Below, in pieces: positions 53,109-62,181 of a stretch of DNA of 64,000 nucleotides. The stretch is from Pedobacter indicus. GTDB lineage: Bacteria; Bacteroidota; Bacteroidia; Sphingobacteriales; Sphingobacteriaceae. The position numbers and the translations under genes are program-made. The stretch spans positions 2,108,001 through 2,172,000 of the forward strand of contig NZ_QRGB01000001.1 in the NCBI RefSeq assembly GCF_003449035.1. Direction: 5' to 3'. The stretch's first letter is position 1; every line of letters begins with the position of its first letter. The notes below the pieces were generated by a model. The model was not told the DNA's origin and did no database searches. It worked only from the letters and a program-made list of their open reading frames with translations.

Positions 53109-56100
53109 TTTTCGATCCATTCTCTCGCGTTCACAAAAGCTTCCATCCAAGGCGAAACTTCATCGTTCCTTCCTTGCGGATATGTTGGCCATTGCCATTG
53201 CAGGAGCGAGCGCTCAATGTGCGGCATGGTCACTAAGTGCCTACCGGTTGAATCACACATAATCGCTGTGTCGTAGGCAGATCCATTGGGGTTAGCAGGG
53301 TAGGTGTGATAGCTATATTTCCCTACGATGTTATACTGACCTTCATCATAAGGCAGATCATATTTCCCTTCACCGTTTGAAATCCAAACACCGAGTGTAC
53401 TTCCCGCCAAGGTAGATAGCATAATAGAGTTATTCTCCTGAATAGTCAGGGTCGTAAATCCACTTTCATGTTTGCCACTGTCATTATGCAACATTCGTGG
53501 CTTTTTCTCGTGTTTTGGATTAATCAGACCCAGCTCGATAAACAACTGACAGCCGTTACAGATACCAATCGACAGCGTATCTGGTCTGTTAAAGAAATCA
53601 TTCAATGCTTTTTTTGCTTTCTCGTTGTAAAGAAATGCACCAGCCCAGCCTTTTGCTGAACCCAGAACATCCGAGTTGGAAAATCCGCCTACCGCGCCGA
53701 TAAATTGGATGTCCTCCAGCGTTTCCCTGCCAGAAATCAAGTCAGTCATATGCACATCTTTGACATCAAAGCCCGCCATATACATGGCATTGGCCATTTC
53801 CCGTTCAGAGTTACTACCTTTTTCACGGATAATAGCCGCTTTCGGTCGTGGTTTGTTCGGATCGATCTGTGGTGCACGGCCGCGGAAATGCGACGGGAAC
53901 CTGAAGTTCAGCACATGGTTTTTGTAGTTGTCAAAGCGTTCTTTAGCTTTTTTCTCTCCACTTTGCTGAATATCAAGCAAGTAGGAAGTTTTAAACCAAA
54001 CATCCCGAAGGTGGTCAATATCAAAACTCCACTCATTCCCATTGTTCTTGATCGTTACGTTTGCTTTTTTTGTAACGCTGCCGATTTTATGAAATTCAAT
54101 ACCGTTGTCTTTTAATACCCCCTCTACAGATTCATCTGCCTGGAATACAATCGAGATGTTTTCCGAGAACAAGAGCTTAATGCTATCCTCTTCTCCGATG
54201 CTGCTCAAGTCAATATCAGCACCCAAGTCACGGTCGGCAAAGCACATTTCCAATAAAGTCGTAATTAAGCCGCCGCTGCCAACATCATGACCCGCCTGTA
54301 TTTTTTTCGCTTTGATAAGATCCTGGATAACATCAAACGCTTTTTTGAACTGAGCAGCATCTTTGATGTCTGCCGTTTCGTTACCGATTTTATTTAAGAT
54401 CTGAGCGAAAGATGACCCTCCCAATTTATAGGAGTCGCTCGATAGGTTAATATAATAAAGAGACCCTCCATTTTTGTTTAAAACCGGTTCAATTACGTTT
54501 CTCACATCCACACAATTCCCGGCGGCTGAGATAATCACCGTTCCCGGAGAGATCACTTCTTTGTCCTGATATTTTTGCTTCATGGAAAGAGAATCCTTAC
54601 CGGTCGGTATGTTAATCCCCAATTCAATTGCAAAATTAGAGCAAGCCTCAACGGCCTGGTATAAGCGCGCGTCTTCACCTTCGTTTTTACATGGCCACAT
54701 CCAGTTGGCAGAGAGTGACACACTTTTGATACCATCCTTAAGAGGAGCCCAGATGATATTAGAAAGAGACTCTCCGATAGAGTTTCGACTACCAGCAGCT
54801 GGGTCGATCAATGCGGAGAGAGGGGAGTGCCCGATCGAAGTTGCGATTCCCTCTTTTCCCTGAAAGTCGAACGCCATCACCCCACAGTTATTCAGCGGCA
54901 GATGCAGTGGGCCGGCATTTTGTTGCTTTGCCACCCGTCCGCCAACACAGCGGTCCACCTTATTCGTTAACCAGTCTTTTGAAGCTACTGCCTCTAGCTG
55001 CAAGACTTCTTCTAAATAAGTCGGCAATTTATCTTGTTCATATTCGAGTGGAGCATAGCTGCGGTCGACAGTCCGATCTGTCATGACTACTTTTGGTGAA
55101 CTGCCAAACATATCACTCAACATAAAGTCCATTGGCTTCACATTGGTTGTTTTCGACTGAAAAACAAAACGATGATCATCGCTAACATTCCCAACCGTAT
55201 ACATCGGTGAGCGCTCCCGATCCGCTATTTTTTGTAGTTTATCAATATGCTCTTCACTGATTACCAAGCCCAATCGTTCCTGAGATTCATTGCCAATAAT
55301 CTCCTTCGCAGATAGCGTTGGGTCACCTACCGGCAACTTGTCCAAATCAATATGGCCACCGGTCTCTTCCACTAGTTCTGATAAACAATTGAGATGCCCG
55401 CCTGCACCATGGTCGTGGATCGATACAATATCATTTTGATCGCTTTCCACCATGCCGCGAACTGCGTTGGCCGCTCTTTTTTGCATTTCGGGGTTTGAGC
55501 GTTGGATGGCGTTCAATTCGATACCAGAGCCAAAAACTCCTGTGTTCGCCGAAGAAACAGCTGCACCGCCCATCCCAATACGATAGTTATCTCCACCCAG
55601 TACGACAATTTTATCACCCTCTTTTGGTTGGCCTTTTTTTGCTTGATCGGCTTTTGCGTAACCCACACCGCCCGCGAGCATAATTACTTTGTCAAAACCT
55701 AAGATTCTGGCATCCTCTTCATGTTCAAAGGTTAGTACCGAACCGGCAATTAATGGTTGGCCAAACTTATTACCAAAATCAGAAGCCCCGTTTGAAGCCT
55801 TGATCAGGATATCCATCGGTGTTTGGTACAGCCACTCACGCTCTTGAACCGCTTTTTCCCAAGGTCTGTTCTTTTCCAGTCTAGCGAAAGATGTCATATA
55901 AACAGCCGTTCCCGCTAAAGGCAACGATCCTTTACCTCCGGAGAGCCGGTCCCTGATCTCACCTCCAGACCCAGTGGCCGCACCGTTGAATGGTTCAACC
56001 GTAGTTGGGAAGTTATGTGTCTCAGCCTTCAACGAGAAAACAGATTCATATTCGCTTAACTTATAGTAGTCTGCTACATCAGCACGCTTAGGAGCAAACT

Positions 56101-56761
56101 GTTGTACATAAGGGCCTTTTAAAAAGGCTACGTTATCCTTATAAGCTGAAACGATATCATTAGGGTTCGTTTCAGAAGTTTTGCGGATCAGCTTAAATAA
56201 GCTTAAGGGTTTTTCTTCTCCGTCGATTACAAATTTTCCGTTGAATATTTTATGTCGGCAGTGTTCAGAGTTTACCTGAGAAAACCCGAACACCTCTGAG
56301 TCTGTCAGCTTTCGTCCAATCCGGGTCGAGAGATCATTTAAGTACTCAACTTCTTCTTCACTCAGCGCAAGACCTTCCTGTTCATTAAAAGCCGCAATGT
56401 CATCAATATCTAAAATAGCCTCAGGCTTCAGATCAATGGTAAAAATATCCTGATTTAATTGCAAATACTTTTGAGACAACATGGGATCGAAGTCTGTAAA
56501 ATCAGAATCCACTTCCCGAAACTCTTCAATTCGTTGTACACCTTCAATCACCATGTTTTGAGTGATTTCTACAGCATTTGTGCTCCACGGCGTAACCATG
56601 GTAGAACGAGGTCCAACAAAAGTTCCTTCGAGTTTGTCATCTTCGATCACTTTCGAACCGCCAAAAAGCCAGTTCAGTTTTGATATGTCTTCGGGAGATA
56701 AATTTTGCTCTGTTTGAAGGGCAAAAATGGAGTTAGTAGGACTTAAAAAGAAATAAATCAT
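53096..56761 (-). CDS. purL: phosphoribosylformylglycinamidine synthase (large single-chain form)
   Basis: The 1221-residue enzyme makes FGAM from FGAR, glutamine and ATP in purine synthesis. Features in order: an N-terminal PurS-like region, the linker with LTDSEVFGFSQVNSEHCRHKIF, FGAM synthase domains (VFSLKAETHNFPTTVEPF, HDHGAGGHLNCLSELVEETGG, GKDSLSMKQ), and a C-terminal glutaminase with GICNGCQLF. The start at 56761 is preferred because MIYFFLSP is the usual N terminus in this phylum; an earlier ATG at 56782 adds 7 residues. It diverges from the YeiH gene. Confidence 0.96.
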   Translation of the reverse strand: MIYFFLSPTNSIFALQTEQNLSPEDISKLNWLFGGSKVIEDDKLEGTFVGPRSTMVTPWSTNAVEITQNMVIEGVQRIEEFREVDSDFTDFDPMLSQKYLQLNQDIFTIDLKPEAILDIDDIAAFNEQEGLALSEEEVEYLNDLSTRIGRKLTDSEVFGFSQVNSEHCRHKIFNGKFVIDGEEKPLSLFKLIRKTSETNPNDIVSAYKDNVAFLKGPYVQQFAPKRADVADYYKLSEYESVFSLKAETHNFPTTVEPFNGAATGSGGEIRDRLSGGKGSLPLAGTAVYMTSFARLEKNRPWEKAVQEREWLYQTPMDILIKASNGASDFGNKFGQPLIAGSVLTFEHEEDARILGFDKVIMLAGGVGYAKADQAKKGQPKEGDKIVVLGGDNYRIGMGGAAVSSANTGVFGSGIELNAIQRSNPEMQKRAANAVRGMVESDQNDIVSIHDHGAGGHLNCLSELVEETGGHIDLDKLPVGDPTLSAKEIIGNESQERLGLVISEEHIDKLQKIADRERSPMYTVGNVSDDHRFVFQSKTTNVKPMDFMLSDMFGSSPKVVMTDRTVDRSYAPLEYEQDKLPTYLEEVLQLEAVASKDWLTNKVDRCVGGRVAKQQNAGPLHLPLNNCGVMAFDFQGKEGIATSIGHSPLSALIDPAAGSRNSIGESLSNIIWAPLKDGIKSVSLSANWMWPCKNEGEDARLYQAVEACSNFAIELGINIPTGKDSLSMKQKYQDKEVISPGTVIISAAGNCVDVRNVIEPVLNKNGGSLYYINLSSDSYKLGGSSFAQILNKIGNETADIKDAAQFKKAFDVIQDLIKAKKIQAGHDVGSGGLITTLLEMCFADRDLGADIDLSSIGEEDSIKLLFSENISIVFQADESVEGVLKDNGIEFHKIGSVTKKANVTIKNNGNEWSFDIDHLRDVWFKTSYLLDIQQSGEKKAKERFDNYKNHVLNFRFPSHFRGRAPQIDPNKPRPKAAIIREKGSNSEREMANAMYMAGFDVKDVHMTDLISGRETLEDIQFIGAVGGFSNSDVLGSAKGWAGAFLYNEKAKKALNDFFNRPDTLSIGICNGCQLFIELGLINPKHEKKPRMLHNDSGKHESGFTTLTIQENNSIMLSTLAGSTLGVWISNGEGKYDLPYDEGQYNIVGKYSYHTYPANPNGSAYDTAIMCDSTGRHLVTMPHIERSLLQWQWPTYPQGRNDEVSPWMEAFVNAREWIENYQD

Positions 56762-56874
56762 GATCTTATTTAGAAAGTTCAAATTTAAGTATTATTAAGC
56801 TAATTTCCCTATTTCAGCTTTTTTTATCGGATCATTTTCCTACTTTTAGCCCTTCGAAATTTTAAAACCTAGAA
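56762..56874. promoter_or_regulatory. divergent purL / YeiH promoter region
   Basis: On the minus strand TAAATTTG at 56780-56787 matches TAnnTTTG exactly, 19 bases before the purL start. That is a short leader, and no clear -33 element was found. On the plus strand only the near match TACTTTTA is present. Confidence 0.35.
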
Positions 56875-58134
56875 ATGTCTAATAAAATTAAAGCTATTGT
56901 CCATGAAGACTGGGCAGTTGTAATCTTGGGACTACTCAGTATCGCTATCATTTTGTCTGGATTCGTTGTTCCGGTGCCAACATTTAAATGGACTTCGCTT
57001 AGCGATATTGGAACAACTATTTTAAGTACTGTCAATTTACAAAATATAGGTGTCCAATACCTGTTTATGCTAGTGATCGCGATTCTTGGTGCTTGGTTAA
57101 CTGGAAAACGCATGTTCGGATTTGTCAAGGGTTTCACAATCGTTTATTTGCTTACCCTATTTGCACTTCTGATTACCGGAAACAGTGTGGTCGTGTCGCT
57201 GAACCTCGAAGCCGTTATCTTTAGTTTGGCTATCGGTTTATTTATTAGCAACTTCTTTGTTCTGCCCCAATGGTTTAAAGACACCTTATCTACAGAGCTT
57301 TTTGTTAAGGTAGGTCTCGTTCTTTTAGGTACTCAGGTGATTTTTTCCAATATTTTAGAAGCTGGAGCATTAGGACTGATACAAGCCATCGCTGTGGTTC
57401 TTTCTGTATGGTATTTCGCATTTTGGCTTTGTAAGAAAATGAAAATCGACAGCGAGCTTACCATGATGATATCCAGTGCAGTGTCCATTTGCGGTGTTTC
57501 AGCAGCAATTGCGACTTCCGGTGCTATTCAAGGGGACTCAAAAAAGTTGTCTTATGTTATTTCCATGGTACTGATTACTGCCATCCCGATGATGATCTTT
57601 ATGCCTTACTTAGCACATTACATGGGATTATCGCAAGAGGTCACTGGCGCGTGGCTCGGCGGTAGTATTGACACGACCGGAGCAGTGGTTGCCTCGGGCT
57701 CATTAGTAGGAGAGGAAGCATTAAAAATTAGCACCATTGTTAAGTTTTCTCAGAATGTAATGTTGGGTTTAGCTGCTTTTGCCATCAGTATTTATTGGAC
57801 CCTGACCCAAACCACAAACTCCGACGGCAGTCGCCCTGAAAAGCCAACTTTAGGGGTTATTTGGGAGCGCTTCCCTAAGTTCGTTATCGGTTTCGTGGCG
57901 GCATCGTTGTTATTCTCCTTTTTTATTTCGCCGGAGACGGTGAACGCTGTCAAGGGAAGCATAAAAAGTGTACAAGGACTTTGGTTTGCCTTGGCATTCA
58001 CCAGCATTGGCTTAGAAACCAACTTTAATGACCTCTTTAAGCAGAACAGTAAAAAGCCATTGTATGCATTTATGATTGCACAAGGCTTTAATGTTATTGT
58101 CACCCTCATTATCGCCTACATCCTGTTCAACTAA
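56875..58134 (+). CDS. YeiH family putative sulfate exporter (UPF0324)
   Basis: The 419-residue membrane protein has about 11 predicted helices. Its motifs are GVSAAIATSGAIQGDSKKLSY (about 205-225), WLGGSIDTTGAVVASGSLVG and LWFALAFTSIGLETNF, all typical of the YeiH/UPF0324 group. The family is annotated as sulfate exporter, which has experimental support for only a few members. It is a single-gene unit. Confidence 0.87.
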   Translation: MSNKIKAIVHEDWAVVILGLLSIAIILSGFVVPVPTFKWTSLSDIGTTILSTVNLQNIGVQYLFMLVIAILGAWLTGKRMFGFVKGFTIVYLLTLFALLITGNSVVVSLNLEAVIFSLAIGLFISNFFVLPQWFKDTLSTELFVKVGLVLLGTQVIFSNILEAGALGLIQAIAVVLSVWYFAFWLCKKMKIDSELTMMISSAVSICGVSAAIATSGAIQGDSKKLSYVISMVLITAIPMMIFMPYLAHYMGLSQEVTGAWLGGSIDTTGAVVASGSLVGEEALKISTIVKFSQNVMLGLAAFAISIYWTLTQTTNSDGSRPEKPTLGVIWERFPKFVIGFVAASLLFSFFISPETVNAVKGSIKSVQGLWFALAFTSIGLETNFNDLFKQNSKKPLYAFMIAQGFNVIVTLIIAYILFN

Positions 58135-58528
58135 ATTTTTTTCTCAACTAAGTTTTTTGCTAGAAGAGACTTTCTGGTCTTTTCCAGACTTTCGTTTTAA
58201 TTAATTGTTATATAAGCCGGATCATAAACGGAAGTTAGTCGTAGATTAACCGTATGTTAGTCGTGTCCATCCGACTGATGTCCGAATAATGTCCGAACAA
58301 AGTCCGACTAATGTCCGTATAACAGTAGTCCAAATTTGGAGTAAAAAACGGAGTATTCTAGCGTATTTTATTGAATACTTGGAAAAAATAAGAAGTAAAT
58401 AACATCAAGGTTGCAGTTGGAATTTAACTTTAAGGAAACCTGTGCCAAGCTAAGCGGAAGTTTTAAGAGCAAAAAAAAGTAGCAAACAATTATTCTTTTC
58501 GTTCTTTTTATAAATCAAACACATTACC
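58135..58528. other. 394-base intergenic region with 11-base tandem repeats
   Basis: No gene. It holds a weak hairpin (TCTGG/CCAGA, 58173-58188) just after the YeiH gene, the 11-base tandem repeats at 58269-58323, and an AT-rich leader before the META gene. A further GTTAGTCG phrase occurs twice at about 58234-58264. Confidence 0.6.
58269..58323. repeat. five imperfect 11-base tandem repeats (GTCCGAnTAAT)
   Basis: The units are ATCCGACTGAT, GTCCGAATAAT, GTCCGAACAAA, GTCCGACTAAT and GTCCGTATAAC, head to tail with no spacer. All share TCCG at the same place. An 11-base period puts each copy on about the same face of the DNA helix. Confidence 0.85.
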
Positions 58529-58996
58529 ATGAAAAAAATCTTTTTATTTATCGCGTTGATTTTTGGCGCTTCGCTCATCACCGCTTGTTCCATTTTTCAG
58601 AAAAAACAGGTGAATCAAAACTCTGATCATTCAGGCAATTTCGATAAAACGATAACTGAGAAATACTGGAAATTGACCGAGCTCAACGGTCAGCCTGTTT
58701 CAGGCGACTTCAATAAAGAGCCTCATTTTATTCTTAAAAAAGAGGATAACCGGGTCACCGGAAATGGTAGTTGCAATGGTTTTGGTGGAAGTTATACGCT
58801 CGACGAGGAAAAAGGCCGCATCTCGTTTTCGAATTTATTCTCTACAAGAATGGCTTGCCCAGATATGTCTGTTGAACAAGCTTTTATGGATGTTCTGAGT
58901 AAAGTTGATAATTATTCGCTGCATGGTGATACGTTGACGCTTAATAAGGCGCGGATGGCACCGCTGGCAAAATTTGAAGCTGTTTATTTTAACTAG
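58529..58996 (+). CDS. META-domain lipoprotein
   Basis: The 155-residue lipoprotein (LITACSIFQKK, Cys20) has a META domain (HslJ-like): KYWKLTELNGQPV, NRVTGNGSCNGFGGSYTL, and STRMACPDMSVEQAFMDVL with the two conserved cysteines. HslJ is linked to novobiocin resistance in E. coli, but the role of most META lipoproteins is unknown. It is a single-gene unit. Confidence 0.9.
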   Translation: MKKIFLFIALIFGASLITACSIFQKKQVNQNSDHSGNFDKTITEKYWKLTELNGQPVSGDFNKEPHFILKKEDNRVTGNGSCNGFGGSYTLDEEKGRISFSNLFSTRMACPDMSVEQAFMDVLSKVDNYSLHGDTLTLNKARMAPLAKFEAVYFN

Positions 58997-59025
58997 CGTA
59001 TCGTTATTACATGATTTTACGTAAC

Positions 59026-59056
59026 TTTAATGTGTGTAACATGATCGTTATATTTG
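59026..59056 (+). promoter_or_regulatory. susC promoter (TTTA, 19 bases, TATATTTG)
   Basis: TATATTTG at 59049-59056 is an exact -7 match. TTTA at 59026-59029 is a one-mismatch -33 element with a 19-base spacer. The start codon is 101 bases downstream. Confidence 0.6.
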
Positions 59057-59073
59057 CTTTTTTTATTGAAAGC

Positions 59074-59085
59074 TAAAACGTTTTA
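59074..59085. promoter_or_regulatory. candidate LacI-type operator TAAAACGTTTTA
   Basis: A perfect 12-base palindrome with a central CG, 17 bases downstream of the -7 element of the susC promoter. That position would let a bound repressor block transcription. Confidence 0.55.
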
Positions 59086-59157
59086 TCTATTTTTAGCGCC
59101 TTTATAACCTTTTACCATATATAAAACATGTTTAATTAACCTAAAAAGTAAAGAATT

Positions 59158-62100
59158 ATGTCAAATCAATTACTAATTTTTAGAAGGAGGAAACCATGGG
59201 CAGCGAGCATGCTGTTCTCCACGTTTGTACTTCTTTCTACTACAACAGCTTCCCGGGCAAATGAACCGGTTTATGCTGAAGCGGTGCAACAGACTGTTAC
59301 AGGTGCAGTCACCAGCTCCGATAACGGAGAAACCTTGCCGGGTGTAACCGTGCGCGTGAAAGGTACTGACCGCGGTACCGTTACAAACGCAGAAGGGGTT
59401 TATTCCATTCAAGCGAGTGCTGGAGACGTACTCGTTTTCTCTTTTATTGGCTTTACGGAGCAAGAGGTAACAGTCGGCAGTCAAGCCACAATCAATGTAA
59501 CGATGTCGAACGACAGTCAGGTGATTGATGAGGTGGTGGTTATTGGTTACGGTACACAAAAAAGAAGTGAGGTAACATCTTCGGTAGCCACGGTGAGAGC
59601 CGAGGATTTCAACTCAGGAGGTTCGCGTTCACCGATGGATCTGATTCAAGGTAAAGTAGCCGGTCTGAATATTACTCGTCCGAATGGTAATAATCCCAAT
59701 TCTAGTGCAGCTATTCAGTTGCGTGGAGTGACTTCATTGAAAGGTACAACAAGTCCCTTGATTGTAATTGACGGAATACCAGGTGGTAATTTAGATTTAT
59801 TGCAACAAGAGGATATCGAGTCGTTTGACGTATTGAAAGATGGTTCTGCAGCTGCGATCTATGGTACACGCGGTAATGCGGGTGTTATATTGATCACGAC
59901 CAAGAAAGGTAAAGCAGGTGATCCTCGATTTGAGTATTCTACTTATTTCCAACGTGAATTTGTTGATAAAAGACCTGATGTATTAAACGCAGCAGAATGG
60001 AGACAGAAAATTTCTGAGGGTGAAATTGATGCCACTCAGGACTTTGGAGCCTCTACAGATCTATTTAATGAACTGATTGACAAAAGCAATTTGAGTCAAT
60101 ATCATACTCTTGCAGCATCAGGTGGTACCGAGAAGACTAACTACCGCGCTTCTATGTTCTTTAATGATGCGAACGGAATTGCTAGACGAAATGGCAGAGA
60201 ACAGTGGGGTGGTCGTTTGAATGTTAATCAAACAGGTTTGCAAGACCGGTTAACCATGCAAGTGAATCTAGCTGCCAATTTTAATAAAGCAGACTTATTA
60301 GGTGGTGGAACTGGTGATTTTGAACAAGCTGCGCAGAGAAATCCCACCGCACCTTTATATAATGAAGACGGTACGTTCTATCAAACACAGGAATATAACA
60401 ATTACAACCCTTTGTCGCGTTTAGCACATCGTCTAAATGAACGCGATCAATCTACTTTATCCGCCGATGCAAAGTTAACGGTCGATATTATTGACGGTTT
60501 ATCTGCATCAGCTTTTGGTTCTTATGTACGCAATACTTGGAATGACCGCCAATTTCGTTCAATGCTAGATTGGGATCAACGCGAAGAAACTTCTTATCGT
60601 GGTATGGGTTATGCCTATAAATCAAATTTTTTGAACTACTCAAGAACTTTCGAATCAACGATTGATTACAATACTATTTTCAATGATGTTCACTCTTTGT
60701 CAGGTGTTTTAGGTTATAGTTACCAATATTCTACGGAAGAAACCTTTAATGTAAGCAATACCGGGTTTACAACAGATGCTTTCCTAGATTGGAATCTCGG
60801 TGCAGGAAATGGATTGAATGACACCCAATTGGCTAGACCCGGAATGGGCAGTAATAAGTTCGATAACACTCTGGTTGCTTTCTTCGGTCGTGTAAATTAT
60901 GCTTATGACAATAAATATTTTGCTCAGGTAATCTTACGTCGTGAAGGTTCATCCCGTTTTGGTGCTAATAATAAATGGGGTAATTTCCCTGCTGCGTCGG
61001 TAGGTTGGACAATCTCTCAGGAAGATTTTATGCAGGATATCGAAGAGATTAACAACTTAAAACTAAGGGTTGGTTATGGTGTTACAGGTAATCAGGGTAT
61101 ACCGGATTACCAGTCTTTGGTAACTTTGAGTACCGGAGGTGTTTATCCGCAGGATGGCGTATATTATGAAACCTATGGACCATCAAGAAACCCTAATCCG
61201 AACTTGAAATGGGAGCGTAAAGCTGAATGGAACTTTGGTTTGGACTTTGGTTTGTTGCAAAATAGAATTAGCGGATCATTAGATGTTTATAGGAGAGAAA
61301 CTAGAGACTTACTTTATGAATATGATGCTCAGCAGCCTCCATATGTACGAGACAAGATTTTCGTGAATGTAGGATCGATTGAGAACAAAGGGGTCGAATT
61401 ATTGCTTTCTGGTATTCCAATTCAAAAAGAAGATTTTCAATGGACGGTGGATTTGACTGCCAACTCACAATTTAATAAACTGACGGAGCTTTCTAATGAG
61501 GTGTTTAAGTCCAATTATTTAACATTTTATGGGTTGCCTTCACCAGGTAACTTAGGTCCGGCGATCCGATTAGAAGAAGGAGGAGCAGTAGGAAACTTCT
61601 ATGGAAAGCGTTTTGCAGGATTTACGGACGATGGCAAATGGTTATTCTATAAAGCTGATGGAACGACTGGTACTGCCAGCGAAATGAATAACGATGATTT
61701 AACTATTATAGGAAATGGTGTTCCAAAGTACCAAGCTGCCTTGTCAAACACGTTTCGGTACAAAAATTTCGATTTAACCATATTCTTCCGAGGTAAATTC
61801 GGTTTTGATATATTAAATACTAAAGAAATGTACTTTGGAAACAAGGTTTGGTTATCTAATAACGTCTTGAAGTCAGCATTTGAAGAGCATGATCAATTAG
61901 ATGATGCAGCGCAATATTCTGACTATTATTTAGAAAAAGGTGATTTTGTGAAATTGGATAACCTTACGTTAGGCTACAATTTCGATCTAAATACTCCTTA
62001 TATTTCAAACCTCCGCGTTTATGTATCGGGAAGAAATATTGCGACTATTACTGGGTATAATGGTATCGATCCTGAACTGCAAGATACTGGTTTTGAAGGT

Positions 62101-62169
62101 GGTGTCGACGGTCGCGGCTTTTATCCGCGCACTAAATCCTGGACTATCGGCTTAAATGTTGCATTTTAA
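59158..62169 (+). CDS. SusC/RagA-type TonB-dependent outer-membrane transporter
   Basis: The 1003-residue protein has a signal peptide (about 1-40, with a basic RRRKPW N terminus). A carboxypeptidase-D-like domain follows (VTGAVTSSDNGETLPGVTV), then the TonB plug (VVVIGYGTQKRSEVTSSVATV, VLKDGSAAAIYGTRGNAGVI) and a barrel ending in WTIGLNVAF. It imports an unknown glycan or other nutrient with the SusD partner, which starts 12 bases after its stop. A promoter and a palindromic operator lie upstream. Confidence 0.95.
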   Translation: MSNQLLIFRRRKPWAASMLFSTFVLLSTTTASRANEPVYAEAVQQTVTGAVTSSDNGETLPGVTVRVKGTDRGTVTNAEGVYSIQASAGDVLVFSFIGFTEQEVTVGSQATINVTMSNDSQVIDEVVVIGYGTQKRSEVTSSVATVRAEDFNSGGSRSPMDLIQGKVAGLNITRPNGNNPNSSAAIQLRGVTSLKGTTSPLIVIDGIPGGNLDLLQQEDIESFDVLKDGSAAAIYGTRGNAGVILITTKKGKAGDPRFEYSTYFQREFVDKRPDVLNAAEWRQKISEGEIDATQDFGASTDLFNELIDKSNLSQYHTLAASGGTEKTNYRASMFFNDANGIARRNGREQWGGRLNVNQTGLQDRLTMQVNLAANFNKADLLGGGTGDFEQAAQRNPTAPLYNEDGTFYQTQEYNNYNPLSRLAHRLNERDQSTLSADAKLTVDIIDGLSASAFGSYVRNTWNDRQFRSMLDWDQREETSYRGMGYAYKSNFLNYSRTFESTIDYNTIFNDVHSLSGVLGYSYQYSTEETFNVSNTGFTTDAFLDWNLGAGNGLNDTQLARPGMGSNKFDNTLVAFFGRVNYAYDNKYFAQVILRREGSSRFGANNKWGNFPAASVGWTISQEDFMQDIEEINNLKLRVGYGVTGNQGIPDYQSLVTLSTGGVYPQDGVYYETYGPSRNPNPNLKWERKAEWNFGLDFGLLQNRISGSLDVYRRETRDLLYEYDAQQPPYVRDKIFVNVGSIENKGVELLLSGIPIQKEDFQWTVDLTANSQFNKLTELSNEVFKSNYLTFYGLPSPGNLGPAIRLEEGGAVGNFYGKRFAGFTDDGKWLFYKADGTTGTASEMNNDDLTIIGNGVPKYQAALSNTFRYKNFDLTIFFRGKFGFDILNTKEMYFGNKVWLSNNVLKSAFEEHDQLDDAAQYSDYYLEKGDFVKLDNLTLGYNFDLNTPYISNLRVYVSGRNIATITGYNGIDPELQDTGFEGGVDGRGFYPRTKSWTIGLNVAF

Positions 62170-62181
62170 TAATTGGAGATC

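Noticed and set aside
58269-58323. The 11-base repeats considered as a CRISPR array.
   Set aside because: Units are 11 bases with no spacers, and no cas genes are nearby.
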